Origin: Wolfiporia cocos
Lineage: Eukaryota > Basidiomycota > Agaricomycetes > Polyporales > Phaeolaceae
DNA: 64,000 nucleotides
NCBI GenBank assembly: GCA_029448655.1
Contig: JACCLO010000012.1
Location: 1,674,001 to 1,738,000 of the forward strand
Reading direction: 5' to 3'
Positions 36,565 to 47,296 of the stretch are shown piece after piece (position 1 is the first letter of the stretch; the number at the start of each line of letters is the position of its first letter). Below the pieces are notes generated by a model. It was not told the origin of the DNA. It saw only the letters and a list, made by a program, of their open reading frames with translations, and made no database searches. The translations under genes and the position numbers were made by a program.

Positions 36565-37294
36565 TCAGAGATTCACCCGTCCCATTCCATCCACGATCTC
36601 GTGTACGATGTTTCGCACCACACGAGTGCCATTGCAACTCCCGTTGTTTGCGTGCTGCATGAGCGCACTCGCAGTGCTGAATTTCTTCCCACACCCAGAG
36701 CAGCCCCGGGGGCAACGGTAAGTCTTCTCTGCATGAGTTGGGCTCTGCATATACTTGTCGAGTGCGTCCAGCGTGCGGAATTCGCGGTCACATCTGGGGC
36801 ACTCATAGGCGCGTCCGTTCCAATTTTGTACCGTTGCATTGGGCACGGTGCAAGATCCATTTCGAGTGATTGCCGGAGCCTCGAGTGAGGCGTGCGGGAT
36901 TCGTGAAGATGCGGTTTTGATCTATGTGGGCGAGAGTGCGGTCGAGTCCCTCGCGTGTGATGCCAGAGGGACAGGTGCCAGACTCGAAGTGTTGGAGAAG
37001 TGCCTCCACAGTCGGAAATGTTTTGCTGCACCCTTCTCCCATGCAAGCGATCGTGCGTCCGCGATGAAGGGCAGAGTTCATGTGCGATTGCAAGTTGCTC
37101 TCGCTTTGGAAGACACGGTTGCACTCGCTGCAATACGAGTGCTTCTGCCGGTTGTGCTGAATGAGCCCCTTCTGCGTGGTAAGGTCCTTGTCTTCACAAA
37201 TTTCGCAGATGTGGTGTGCATTCGATCGCTGCTTGTGCATTTGCAGGGCGCGTTCAGATGTAAATACGAGGTCACATCTGTTGCAATATGCCAT
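36565..37294 (-). CDS. Multi-C2H2 zinc-finger protein with an apparent frameshift
   Basis: Six finger-like units: CNRCDLVFTSERALQMH, CEICEDKDLTTQKGLIQH, CSECNRVFQSESNLQSHM, CMGEGCSKTFPTVEALLQH, CPRCDREFRTLDALDKYMQ (first His replaced by Tyr) and CSGCGKKFSTASALMQH. The order and the linker (ESGTCPSGITREGLDRTL, then NPARL) match a family common in agaricomycetes. The first four fingers run from the ATG at 37294 to about 36890; the last two are in another frame (to 36565). The conserved linker sits across the change with no GT-AG pair to explain it, so either the gene is broken, the assembly has a one-base error, or an unusual intron is used. Nucleic-acid binding is likely by family; the role is unknown. 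Confidence 0.62.
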
Positions 37295-39192
37295 TTTGCC
37301 TGGCGGCGAGCTGGTCGTTGATTATATCGAGGTGGGAGTGCTGATTTATAGGTATGGATGTTGATGTCAGGGGATGTAGTGTGCTGACAGTGGGCACTGC
37401 TCAGTCCTCAGAGAGTTTTCCAGCCTTATATGCGGCAAGGTGGCTGTGCGATGAGGGTGTGGTGGGAGCGACTGCGCTTTGTAGGGAAAAGACGTTGCAA
37501 TCGACATAGCATTGACGGTCGAGAATCGGAAAAATTATGCCCGAACAACGCTAGAACCACGAACGCTTTGAATGGAGTACTCACACAGGCGATATATAGC
37601 CGATGGTATTAGCAATCTGGGGTAGGATGAACAGGTCCTGCCCAATAGCAAGCCACATCTGGGTGAGAATTTTCGCAAGGGAGCTGCGATCAGCAAAGCC
37701 AGAAGCATTTGCGGGACAGATTTGGCAATGCATGAATCAGCAGGAAGATCGAAGGTCACTTCTACGTCGTAACAATTTCACCTGCCGCTGCCCCGACGTA
37801 TGTATCCCATCACCATCGGCACACCGTCAATTTCAACATCCCATGGTTAGAAGTAGCGTCTTGATCCTCCCCTTACCGAAGCCATATTCCTTGAGCATTC
37901 CTCAAGTATCTGGATGCACGTTACAACAACAGCACGGCGAACAAACAGCATTTGTTATCTGTGGCGTATAGGCGGATGACGCAGCCATGCTGCTAAATCA
38001 AACCGTGTGCAAGCCAATGAGATGAAGGGACGCACAATCCTAGGTTAGTTGCTGGATTCGCCATCTTACGTCCAGGTCCATGTCTCATGGAGGAGGCAAC
38101 GCAGGCAGGCTCCACGCACGGACCAGATATTCTCAGAAGATCGCAATAGACGGTGAGTCAGCGCATCGTGTAGACGTGAAGTGGCTAGGAAGTCCAGCAT
38201 CAAGGAGTTATGCGTTCGCTGTTTCTTAGAGTTAAGTAGAAAGACATAGTCAGCGAAGGTCGCATTCGTGAAACTAGCAAACGAATGATATTGCGATTTC
38301 AGGAAGCCTGGTAATAGCGGAGATGCACTGACCGGTGGGGATTCGCACTGTACACCAACTTTCATGTTATAACTTCGAGGGACCTCGTTTACGTGCGACA
38401 CTTAAGCACAAGAAGCGCGGGATTTGAATGAAACGCAGATTCAGAATCACGACTGTGTCTGGCAGAGAGAAGGCAATGTGACAATTCGAGGTAGAGGAGC
38501 GGTTGACAGAGAGTTCCAGGGATAGCTACACTTGCGACAAAGATGTATAGCCGCATTGAGCTGACGGGTGTGTCTGCGGAGACATTCCTATAGAAATGCA
38601 AGAAGAAACAGACAGTACAGAGTGAGGGCGAACAAGCGATTTGTTGTCGGTATTTGTGCATCCAGTCAGGAAACACTATATTTCTTCGTGCGCATATGGC
38701 AAAGAGAATCCTTCGAGCGTGAACCGAGCGAATCTAGGCTTGAACATGATGGTTGTCTCGCGACCCGAGCACTATGCAGTAATCTACCACGATAGGGCCG
38801 ACAGCCTCTGCTACAACAGAGCCATGGTGATAATATAAAGCAGCTGCAGATTGGTATAATGGCTTGAAGACGCATTTAGGCTGGGCAGTAGCACAAAGGA
38901 GCGCATTTATATAGCATTGTGCGACGAAATATCAAGCACTTAGATAACAGAGAGGACCGCAAACTAGCACGGCTGCATGCTGCATGCATAGAGCTGACTG
39001 AGTCGTAGTGAAGAAGGGAAGTCGGTTTATGGGCGCTACGCGGCCCAGGCAAACGCGTGAATTTCTGAATCTGGCCGCTACTCTGCTCTTGGACTCTACA
39101 CTTATTCACGCCTGTCTCTTTGCTAGGCGTGGCCAGTCTCTTTACATTCTCAAGGCCGCTTTTCCACGCAATTGGGCATCTAGGATCTCGAG
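37295..39192. other. Gene-free stretch
   Basis: 1.9 kb between the C2H2 gene (minus) and CCT8 (plus), so it contains both promoters. Frames at 37603-37971 and 38066-38401 show no family features. No RNA gene or repeat recognised. Confidence 0.5.
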
Positions 39193-41617
39193 ATGTCTCT
39201 AAAGGTTCCCAAGGCAAACAATCTGCAGCTCTTCAAGGAGGGCTACAAGGTCGGGATGCTGCACGCTCGTTCACTAGAAGTACCATGTCCCCTGACATTG
39301 CTCCGCACATAGCACCTGCAAGGACTCGAGGACGCGGTTCTGCGGAACATCCAGGCCGTCTCGGAGCTCTCTGATCTCGTACGGACGAGCTTCGGACCAA
39401 ATGGTACGCCGCGTCCTCATCTGCGCGAAGACTCATCGTATACGCGTCTTTTCAGGTCGCAACAAGCTCTTGATCAACCACCTTGGACGGCTGTTCGTTA
39501 CCTCCGATGCTGCGACGATAATCCGCGAGATCGAGGTCGTGCATCCCGCGGCGAAGCTTCTGGTGATGGCGTCTCAGGCGCAGGAGGCGGAGGTGCGTCT
39601 CGCAATGCCCCTCACGCTTATGCAGCCTATAATTGTCTTTCTACGCGCACAGATGGGCGACTCGACGAATATGGTGCTCATCCTCGCGGGCGAACTTTTG
39701 AAGAAGGCTGAACATCTGCTCGTCATGGGTCTACACCCGAGCGAGATCATCAAAGGCTACGAGCTTGGATGTACCAAGGCTCTTGAAGAATTGGAAAGTG
39801 AGTCGCCCAGATTTTTCTCCCCGCCCGCACTCGCACGGTCACATTTGGGAGGCTGGCGGGCTTTCCTGTGACGATACGCCGCAACGGCGATCGTGACGTG
39901 CTCCAGGCGCGTTCGTATTCCGCACAGATGGTCCTGTCGCTCATCTGACAATATGAAATTGAACGTGCAATGCACGACTTGGTGTCGCGTCCTTCTATCT
40001 TTGCTACTAGATAAACCCGAAGAGTTGTGATATGCTGCGTTCTGCGATGAAGAGGAGACGTCGAGAACATGTAATCCACATTCTCGGCATTTTTCCGGTG
40101 ACGGAGAGTAACGATAGAGTCGTCATTACTGAATATGCATTGATACTGTGCCGGGCGGACGCGCCTCTGGATGGTATGCTTACTCTCTGACTTCGCAGAT
40201 CTCTCAAAAACCTCCCTTCCCTCGCCACTTACGCAAACCGAACTTGCTGCCGCGTTGAAGCCCGCGATTGCATCAAAACAATATGGTTACGAGGAGACCC
40301 TCGCGTCTCTGGTGGCGGAGGCTGCCCTTGCAGTCATGCCGCCAAATCCGAAGAACTTCAACGTCGACAACGTGCGTGTTGTAAAGATCATGGGCGGCAG
40401 TCTCGCAGCAAGCAAGGTGGTCCGCGGTATGGTCTTCGGAAGGGAGCCCGAGGGTATGTCAATGCACGCATTCGTCACGTAAACAAGCCGATGGACGCTG
40501 AGGTATTTGCAGGTATGATCAAAAAGGTCAAGAAGGCCAAGGTCGCGGTGTTCACTTGCGGTTTGGACATCGCGCAAACTGAAACGAAGGGCACCGTGTT
40601 GCTCAAGAACGCGGATGAGATGTTGAACTTTACGCGCGGTGAGGAGCAGCAGCTCGAGAAGGCGCGTATGCAGAGGCTCATTCCAGGCTTGCTCGAAGCT
40701 GACTTGATGTAATAGATCTTTGACGAGATCGCCGCATCGGGCGTAAAGGTCATCGTCGCCGGCTCGACTGTGGGCGAGCTCGCAATGCACTACCTGAACC
40801 GGCTCAACATCGCCGTGCTCAAGGTTGTTTCGAAATTCGACCTGCGCCGGCTGTGCCGCGTCGTGAACGCGACGCCGCTCGCACGCATGGGCGCGCCCAC
40901 CGCGGAGGAGGCTGGGTTCGTCGACGTGTTCGAGTGCATCGAGATCGGTGGGGACCGCGTGACCGTCCTGCGGCAGCTCATCGAGGGCGAGCCCGAGTTT
41001 GACGCGAGCACGGGCGAGAAGACGCGCACGGCGACCATCGTACTCCGCGGCGCGACGACGAACCACCTCGACGACCTCGAGCGCGCGGTCGATGACGGCG
41101 TGAACGTGATCAAGGCACTGCTTAAGGACCCGCGCCTCGTTCCGGGCGCAGGTGCGGCTGAGCTCGAGCTCGCGCGTCGTGTCGAGACGTACGGCGCGGG
41201 CCTCAAGGGCCTCGCGCAGCATGGGGTCCGGCGGTGGGCGAGCGCGCTGGAGGTCGTCCCGCGGACGATTGCGGAGAACGCGCTCGGCGGATCTGAAGGC
41301 AACGAGATTGTCAGTCGGCTATGGGCAAGGCATGAGACCTCCGGCGGGGAGTCGTGGGGAGTTGACGTCGAGGTACGCCTGCTATCGTCAAAGGTTTTTT
41401 GGGTTATTTGACGGTAATCTCGCAGGCGGAGACTGACGGTACGCTGGATGCATCCGAGCGCGGAATTAATGATTCCCTTGCGGCGAAGTTGTGGGCAATC
41501 CGGTTAGCTACCGAAGCGGCGGTGTCTGTGCTCAGCGTCGACAGCATCATCATGAGCAAACCCGCGGGCGGACCAAAGATACCGCAGCAGGCAGGTAACT
41601 GGGATGACGACGACTGA
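39193..41617 (+). CDS. CCT8: T-complex chaperonin subunit theta
   Basis: Subunit of the cytosolic chaperonin CCT/TRiC, which folds actin, tubulin and WD40 proteins with ATP. Landmarks are SFGPNGRNKLLINHLGRL and FVTSDAATIIREIEVVHPAA, QEAEMGDSTNMVLILAGELL (the theta form of the GDGTT nucleotide loop), KVVSKFDLRRLCRVVNATPL and ATIVLRGATTNHLDDLERAV. Exons 39193-39249, 39313-39403, 39456-39592, 39653-39797, 40199-40453, 40513-40661, 40716-41372 and 41426-41617 give 560 residues, the usual length. The fourth intron is long (401 bases). The intron at 40662-40715 begins with GC rather than GT. Ends NWDDDD, typical of the family. Expressed constitutively by expectation. Confidence 0.97.
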
Positions 41618-41864
41618 TGATACTGTAGCACAAGATAGAATTCCTGATGCAATTATTGTACACTGAACCGCATTGCTCCTTTGATTATATTGTGCGTGCG
41701 CGGCGCGTGCAGTTCAAGCTTTCCATTCAGCCGTAGCCTCTTTGTTCATATAAGGCGCGCAATGGCCGTGATTGATGTCGAAAAAGCACAGGGCAAGAGA
41801 AAATTAGATCTGTGGCTCGTGCGGGATGGCGAGGGCACAACTACGACCGTGCAGCGTCGTTGCC

Positions 41865-42055
41865 TCATACTCTTACCTTGGTGGCACATCCTCCTTCACG
41901 TCTCCGGTGGTGTGGTTCGTAGGGGCCCCTTATAGCACGACAACTAGGTCCTCAATGGGATTCTGCGGTTTGGCTCACGCACCGTCCATATTGTTTTCTG
42001 TCCTGCTTGGCCCTCGGGCTTCTGTTCTGGCCACTCAGTGGCTCTAACCCCAACT
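41865..42055 (+). repeat. Diverged partial copy of the candidate RNA at 4.0-4.25 kb
   Basis: Aligns over about 190 bases to the minus strand of 4252-4047: shared blocks include ATCCTCCTTCACGTC, TATAGCACG, CTGCGGTTTG, GCACCGTC, CTGTCCTGCTT and GTGGCTCTAACCC. Its 5' end reads ATACTCTTACCTT (two extra bases), an arm of the UUCG hairpin is deleted (11 bases), the template-like run is altered to CTAACCCCAAC, and no TATA box stands 25-35 bases upstream. Best read as a pseudogene copy of the element. Homology stops right after the CTAACCC run. Confidence 0.6.
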
Positions 42056-42274
42056 CAGACGGATATGTTACAGCTCTTTAGCAAGGAGATACAAGTAGAT
42101 GCAGTATGTACGTGCGTACTGATAGACATTCATCAACCGACTTGTCGCCGGTAACGGAAGAAGAAATGTGATCTGTGCGCATCAATGTGAGATGTATATA
42201 TTCCAATGCCCAAATCCAGCGAATACATTGCCGGTGAGTATTCATTGAGATTCCCTCGTCATCTGGGCTCCTCG

Positions 42275-42314
42275 AGAGCGCATAGAGCTTCATCAAAGGT
42301 GAAGCTTTGAAAGC
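42275..42314 (+). repeat. Left arm of a short inverted repeat flanking PFF1
   Basis: Contains ATAGAGCTTCATCAAAGGTG; its reverse complement occurs with few changes at 46098-46138. The pair encloses the PFF1 gene. Origin unknown; see the right arm. Confidence 0.55.
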
Positions 42315-42393
42315 CGTTAAGTGCAACAAGCGCCCTGCCTATTAGATCGCAGATCGTAGCGATATTCCCACGCCCATTAACGTCTATGTACAA

Positions 42394-42857
42394 GGCGTCC
42401 ACTGTGGCAGATACTTTGAATGCACCTACTCTGACTACTATATTCCTCTCGCGGATTGAACCTGGTTATATGAACTCCAACCTCTAAGACACGCTGCAGA
42501 GCATACTTACTATATCAAACGGTAATACTAGGTCCAACAATGCCAGCATTGTCCTGGCTAGCGGCGCCCTTCAAATTCGCGCCGGCATCTGTTAGCATCC
42601 TCACCATATTCATATATAGCCTCGTCTTTGGGCTTGTATTGCGCTCAGATGAACTGTCTGATGTTCCCAAGAAGACCAAAGGTCTAAGTCTAGAGCGCGC
42701 ATATGCGGACTTGCACCAGGTGAGTACCGTCCCCAAGGGAGGGACGTCCACCCTATCTGTTGTGAGAGACGAGAGACGTTAAGAGAATGCGTTGCGGCTC
42801 TGCAATGGAAGACACTACATATTTTTTATGTCCCGGCGGACGCTCATTGCTCTACCT
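42394..42857 (+). repeat. Source of the segment duplicated at 49278-49712
   Basis: Covers about 145 bases of PFF1 promoter, all of exon 1 (42540-42719) and nearly all of intron 1. A diverged inverted copy lies 6.4 kb downstream. The copy ends inside the intron close to CCGGCGGACGCTCATTGCT. Confidence 0.8.
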
Positions 42858-45800
42858 GTACAGATCACTGCCCGCCCGCACCCCTACCTCTCGCACGCCA
42901 ATGATGACGTGCACGCTTATCTCCTTTCCAAACTCTCTCCCATTTCCTCACGTCACGATTATGTCCATTTGTCGGATGACCTCACCGCAAACGCCTCCTT
43001 TGTCGTCAGCGGGCACGGCGTCTACTTCGAGGGCACGAACATCCTGGTCAAGATCGACGGCACCGACCCGTCCTCCTCGTTGCCGGATGGCGTACTATTC
43101 TCCGCTCACTATGACTCGGTCTCGACCGCGCCGGGCGCGACAGACGACGGGATGGGCGTCGTGACGTTGGTCGAACTCGTGCGGTACTTTGCCTCGCCAG
43201 AGAACCGGCCGCGGCGCACGGCGATATTCTTCTTCAACAACGGCGAGGAGGACGGGCTGAACGGCGCGTATGCGTACTGGCGGCATCCGTGGTCGAATCT
43301 GACGGCGAATTTCATCAACCTCGAGGGCGCCGCATCTGGCGGGTCAGTGCGATTACAACCGGTTGTATCGTGTCATTTATGTGTTGTATGACAGCCGGCC
43401 GATCCTGTTCCGTTCAACGTCGCTCGGTCCCACGCGCTCCCTCCTTTCAAATGCCATCTCGCACCTCCAGGCAGATGTGCTGACAGGGGATGCGTACAAG
43501 CGCGGGGTCGTCAGGAGCTACACGGACTATCAAGTGTACGCCGCGGGCCTCAAAGGCAAGCTCATATTCTGTTTGCTTTTTTACGTTTGCGTTGTTGATA
43601 GTGAGCATCGCAGGGCAAGTGGCGCCCATGGGTGGCTTGGATGTGGCGTTCTACAAGAACCGGGCGTTCTACCACACGCCGCAGGACTCTATCCCGGGTA
43701 TGGGCTACGGCGAGAGCCGCAAGGCGCTGTGGGCAATGATGGAGAATGCTCGGGGTGCGGGGGCGTCGCTGCTGAACGACGATGTGTCTGATGACGCGGA
43801 CGAGCTAGGAGTGTACTTTGACTGTAAGTTACACAGCAGATCGTATGAGTCACTCACTAATCGTATTCATGTAGTCCTCAGGACCAAGCTCGTCTTGTTC
43901 CCGCTGCACAATCTCTTTGTTGCGAACGTTGTGATGCTCGCCATTGGCCCATTCGCCACACTTATTCTGCTCGCGTTCACATTCGTTGCGTCCAGGAGGT
44001 CTGACAGTGAGTGCCTCTCGCGTCGCCCACTGCATGCTACGAGAACTGACGCCAAATAGACGAAAGAGTCGCGGAAGAGAACGTTGCGCGCGGGACATGG
44101 ACGAAGACCAAGAAAGTTTTGCGAGTAGTGCTAGGGTGGTGTCGCTTCTGGATTGCCCTCGCAATAGGCGCAGGAACCAGTGCCGCCCTCGTGGCCGGCT
44201 TTGTCCATGTCAATCCATACGTAAGGGGTCTTCACCGATCCATTCCATGGTCGATACTGACTGCGCCGCCAACAGGTCGTGCACTCCCGTCCGCATCTGG
44301 TTCTCCTCACCTTCCTCTCCCTCTCCTACCTCTCACTCGTCGCGCCCCTCCAGCTCCTCCAGCGCCTGCTGCCGGCGCCGCCCTCGTCGCAGAAGCTGGC
44401 AGTGTTCGTGGAGCACTACCTGCTCACCTGGGGCGCGCTCCTCGCGGCGACGATCCTCGTGCGCACGCACGAGCTGGCGGGGCTCTACTGGGTGAGCGCA
44501 TGGTACGCGTGCGCGTGGGCGGCGGCGAGCGTCGCGCTCGTCGAAGGCGTCGTGCGCGCGTGGCAGGGCCGCGAGGAGGGCGGCAAGGCGGGCCTCGGCC
44601 TCACCGTCGAGGACGACTACGACGAGAGCGACGGGGCCGGACGGCGGTACGTGCGCGGGGTGCGGTTCGAGGCGGCCGAGGAGAACGGGCACGACGCGCA
44701 GGGCGAGATCGTCGAGACGGAGCCGACGGAGATCACGCCGCTCATGCATCAACGCCGCGCGGCGGGGAGGCGCGAGGAGAGCGAGTCGGCGTATGCGGAG
44801 TATGGGTGGTGGATCGTCCAGCTGCTCGTGGCGGTGCCGTTGCCTGCCCTGCTGCTGTTCCAACTTGAGCTCCTTCTCGTCCAGGCACTCATGAACACGC
44901 TCGTAGACGGGAGCAGTGCGGTGACCGGTAGGCGATACGCCATGGCGCCTAATTCATTGACTAACTCACTTTGGTACAGTGTACGGAGGTGTCGCTGCGC
45001 TTTCACTGCTGATCTTCCTACCGCTTGCTCCGTTTGCGCACAAGCTGCATCATCTGCTGACGCTAGCTATTTTGGCTGTGTTTGCAGTCTCACTGACGGT
45101 CTCCTGGGCTGCGTTTCCATTCACGCAGGACCATCCATTCAAAGTGTTCTTCCAGCAGCGGCTCGAACTCGACGTCCCGTCGAGCGCCTCCTTAGCGCTG
45201 AACTCTGAATTCAACGGAGTGGCAGGAAACGTCCAACTGCAACCGAACACCTTGGTGCGTGCTGTCACGACGCTGACCGGGCTGCGCGGCTTCGTGGACG
45301 ACCGTATTGTGCCATCGCTCCCCTCGTCCCGGGGAGCGGACGTCGAGTGCACGGAAGACACCGTGCTCAAACCGGGCCTGTTGGTATGCCAGTGGGAGGG
45401 CGATCTCCTGCCCGCTCCCGGCGGGAACGAGACCGACGAGGAGCACGCAAGGTGGCTCGACGTCCGCACGACGCGTCTCAACGCTTCCAGCGCGATTCTG
45501 AACCTCAGAGGGACGAACACGCGCGGGTGCCGCGTATACTTCGACCGGCCCATCACATACTACAAGGTGCACGGCGCGTCCGGTGCTACGGGCGCGTTTC
45601 TGCCGGGGTACGAAATGCCCGCTGAGGGTGTGCGGGAGCTGCGGCTATGGACGCGGGCGTGGGGCCGGCCCTTCGAGGTCGAGTTTGGCTGGGATGCGTC
45701 GGAGGACGAGGGGCCGTTTGGCGGGAAAGCGGCGTGCGAGTGGGCGGAGTACGCGAGCGCGTCCGCGGGCGGCAGCAGCCCTGTGGCACACACAGGACTG

Positions 45801-45902
45801 ATCCCGGCGCTGGAGGAGGTGAAAGCGTTCCTTCCCCTGTGGGCACTCCCTACTAAGGCGACAGACGGACTGGTGGAGGCATGGACCACGTTCCGAGTAT
45901 GA
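42540..45902 (+). CDS. PFF1: Vacuolar membrane M28 metalloprotease
   Basis: Zinc aminopeptidase-like protease of the vacuolar membrane, family M28 (yeast Pff1/YBR074W). An N-terminal membrane helix (VSILTIFIYSLVFGLVL) precedes the protease domain with metal ligands in FSAHYDSVSTAPGATDDGMG (His, Asp), NNGEEDGLNGA (Glu pair) and FYHTPQDSIPG (His). Behind it come several membrane helices (LFVANVVMLAIGPFATLILL and others) and a lumenal C-terminal domain. Eight exons: 42540-42719, 42864-43342, 43395-43555, 43614-43823, 43875-44006, 44060-44220, 44276-44927 and 44980-45902; 965 residues, normal for the family. The intron at 43556-43613 begins with GC (AAG then GCAAGC). Intron 1 (144 bases) and the promoter are duplicated downstream. 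Confidence 0.94.
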
Positions 45903-46097
45903 TTGGTACCGTTTTGCGTATTTATGTAACTGGTCCTGTCTTGTTTTGAGTTTGTACATATGGAAGGCATCGCAGCTTGTATAGCTGTTACGATATCCTC
46001 TTCTCGGGTGGTCACGTAGGCGTGGGCATTGTAACTATCAAACTATTGTGGTCTGACGAGAAAGCCACTATAGTTGACCGGTGCCTGTCCTTTCAGA

Positions 46098-46138
46098 GCT
46101 TCAAAGCTTTACCTTTGATGAAGCTCTTTATGCGCCCT
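46098..46138 (-). repeat. Right arm of the short inverted repeat flanking PFF1
   Basis: GCTTCAAAGCTTTACCTTTG continuing into ATGAAGCTCT, the near reverse complement of 42275-42314. It abuts the left end of the dispersed repeat copy that starts at 46139. Confidence 0.55.
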
Positions 46139-47275
46139 CATCCATTCTGTCGTTACTTCTTTCTTATGTTACGTTTTTATTATAATTTATTGTAATATTA
46201 TTCTATCCCCCACCAGCTCTACCAGCGCGCGTATGACGTTCGGATTGTACATTGAACCAGCAATCTTTAAAATACAGCGCTGCAATACAAAAATTCGGCG
46301 CAGCAATATTGTACGCTGCATAGCAAGATATATTAGCGCTGCAATATAATACGCTGCGTAGCGATAATAGAAACGCTATGCAGCAATATAAGGAAGCAGC
46401 GCAGCAATATGCAGCAATCAAAACTAGACTGCATTAATCACACTACGGCACAATCTCCAAGTACTAGTACTCCCCATCGTGAGCTAGTCCTCCTCCCGTG
46501 GGCCTTTCTCCACTTGCATCAAGTCGTCAGAAAAGAATGGGGGTACCTTCTCTTGCTTTGACTATGAACCGACACAACTGCCGATGCGAGAGGGTCCCGC
46601 CACCGGTAAGTGTAGGCTCATAAATCAGCCTGAGCATAGAAAGACAGTCGTTCCTATATACTCAAGTAAGTGGTGCGAGCTCGCGTTGCAAGAGCTGTGC
46701 GGAACGGAGGAGCAGAGGAGTAAACTATTGAAAGAGGTCGTAGAAGGAATTGTAAGTCCGTCCTATTGCTATTGCTGCGATAGCCTACGACTGAATATTG
46801 TTGTATGTTGCGCAGCAACATTTCTATTATTGCTGCGCTGCATTCTTATATTGCAGCGCCGCATTTTAGTATTGCAGCGCTGCAAAAAATTAAATGCACA
46901 ATCCGAACGTCATGCAAACTCGCGGATGTGTTGAACTGACGTGTAGAACCGTTGGCGATCTAGACCGACGTCCCGCGCTCGAGCGCTCGAGCGCGGCGAG
47001 ATGCGCAACCAAATAGGACGCGGTCTGCAGTGAGCCAATCGCGTTCAGCCATTTAGAGTATGGCGGACGTGTCTATGCCGATGACGCGACTCCCATCTCG
47101 TTTGTTTTCCTTCGCAGATTGTTGTACCATTATAGCAAGTCACTTACTCGATTAGGTATCTCCTTCATTCCCTTTCATCATACTTTGTGTCCTGTCACTT
47201 TTCTGTCGGCTCTCGAATTCCGTGTCCGCTGTAACATAAAAGCTGGTCCGCGGCGCGTCGTAATCCAGTTTAACT
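46139..47275 (+). repeat. Dispersed repeat R, copy A (interrupted)
   Basis: Left part 46139-46232 and right part 46914-47275 match copies B (49820-50215) and C (63299-63655) in order: CATTCTGTCGTTA, AATATT.TTCTATC, CTCTACCAGCG, ACTCGCGGATGTGTTG, GACGTGTAGAACC, GCGAGATGCGCAA, ATTATAGCAAGTCACTTACT, then a TATA-like ACATAAAAGCTGG and GTAATCCA. Copy A is split by the inverted-repeat element at 46233-46913. All three copies point the same way. No coding capacity; length without the insert about 450 bases. Could be a non-autonomous element or LTR remnant. Confidence 0.78.
46233..46913. mobile_element. 681-base element with terminal inverted repeats (MITE-like)
   Basis: Both ends carry TGACGTTCGGATTGT in opposite orientation, extended inward by about 80 bases of reiterated, self-complementary GCAGCGCTGCAATA motifs on each arm. 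It splits a sequence that is continuous in repeat copies B and C, so it inserted there. No transposase is encoded. The core (about 46450-46745) holds an open stretch, not a typical MITE filler. A target-site duplication is not clear: flanks read GCGCGTA and TGCAAAC. Superfamily unassigned; subterminal repeats suggest a hAT-like or Mutator-like source. Confidence 0.72.
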
Positions 47276-47296
47276 TCACCTTACCGTCGCGGAACG

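Noticed and set aside
40287..41222. Long antisense open frame opposite CCT8
   Set aside because: It arises from GC-rich third positions of the CCT8 exons and has no family features. The same holds for 51782-52585 opposite the ABC gene and 6281-7285 opposite the TOS1-like gene.
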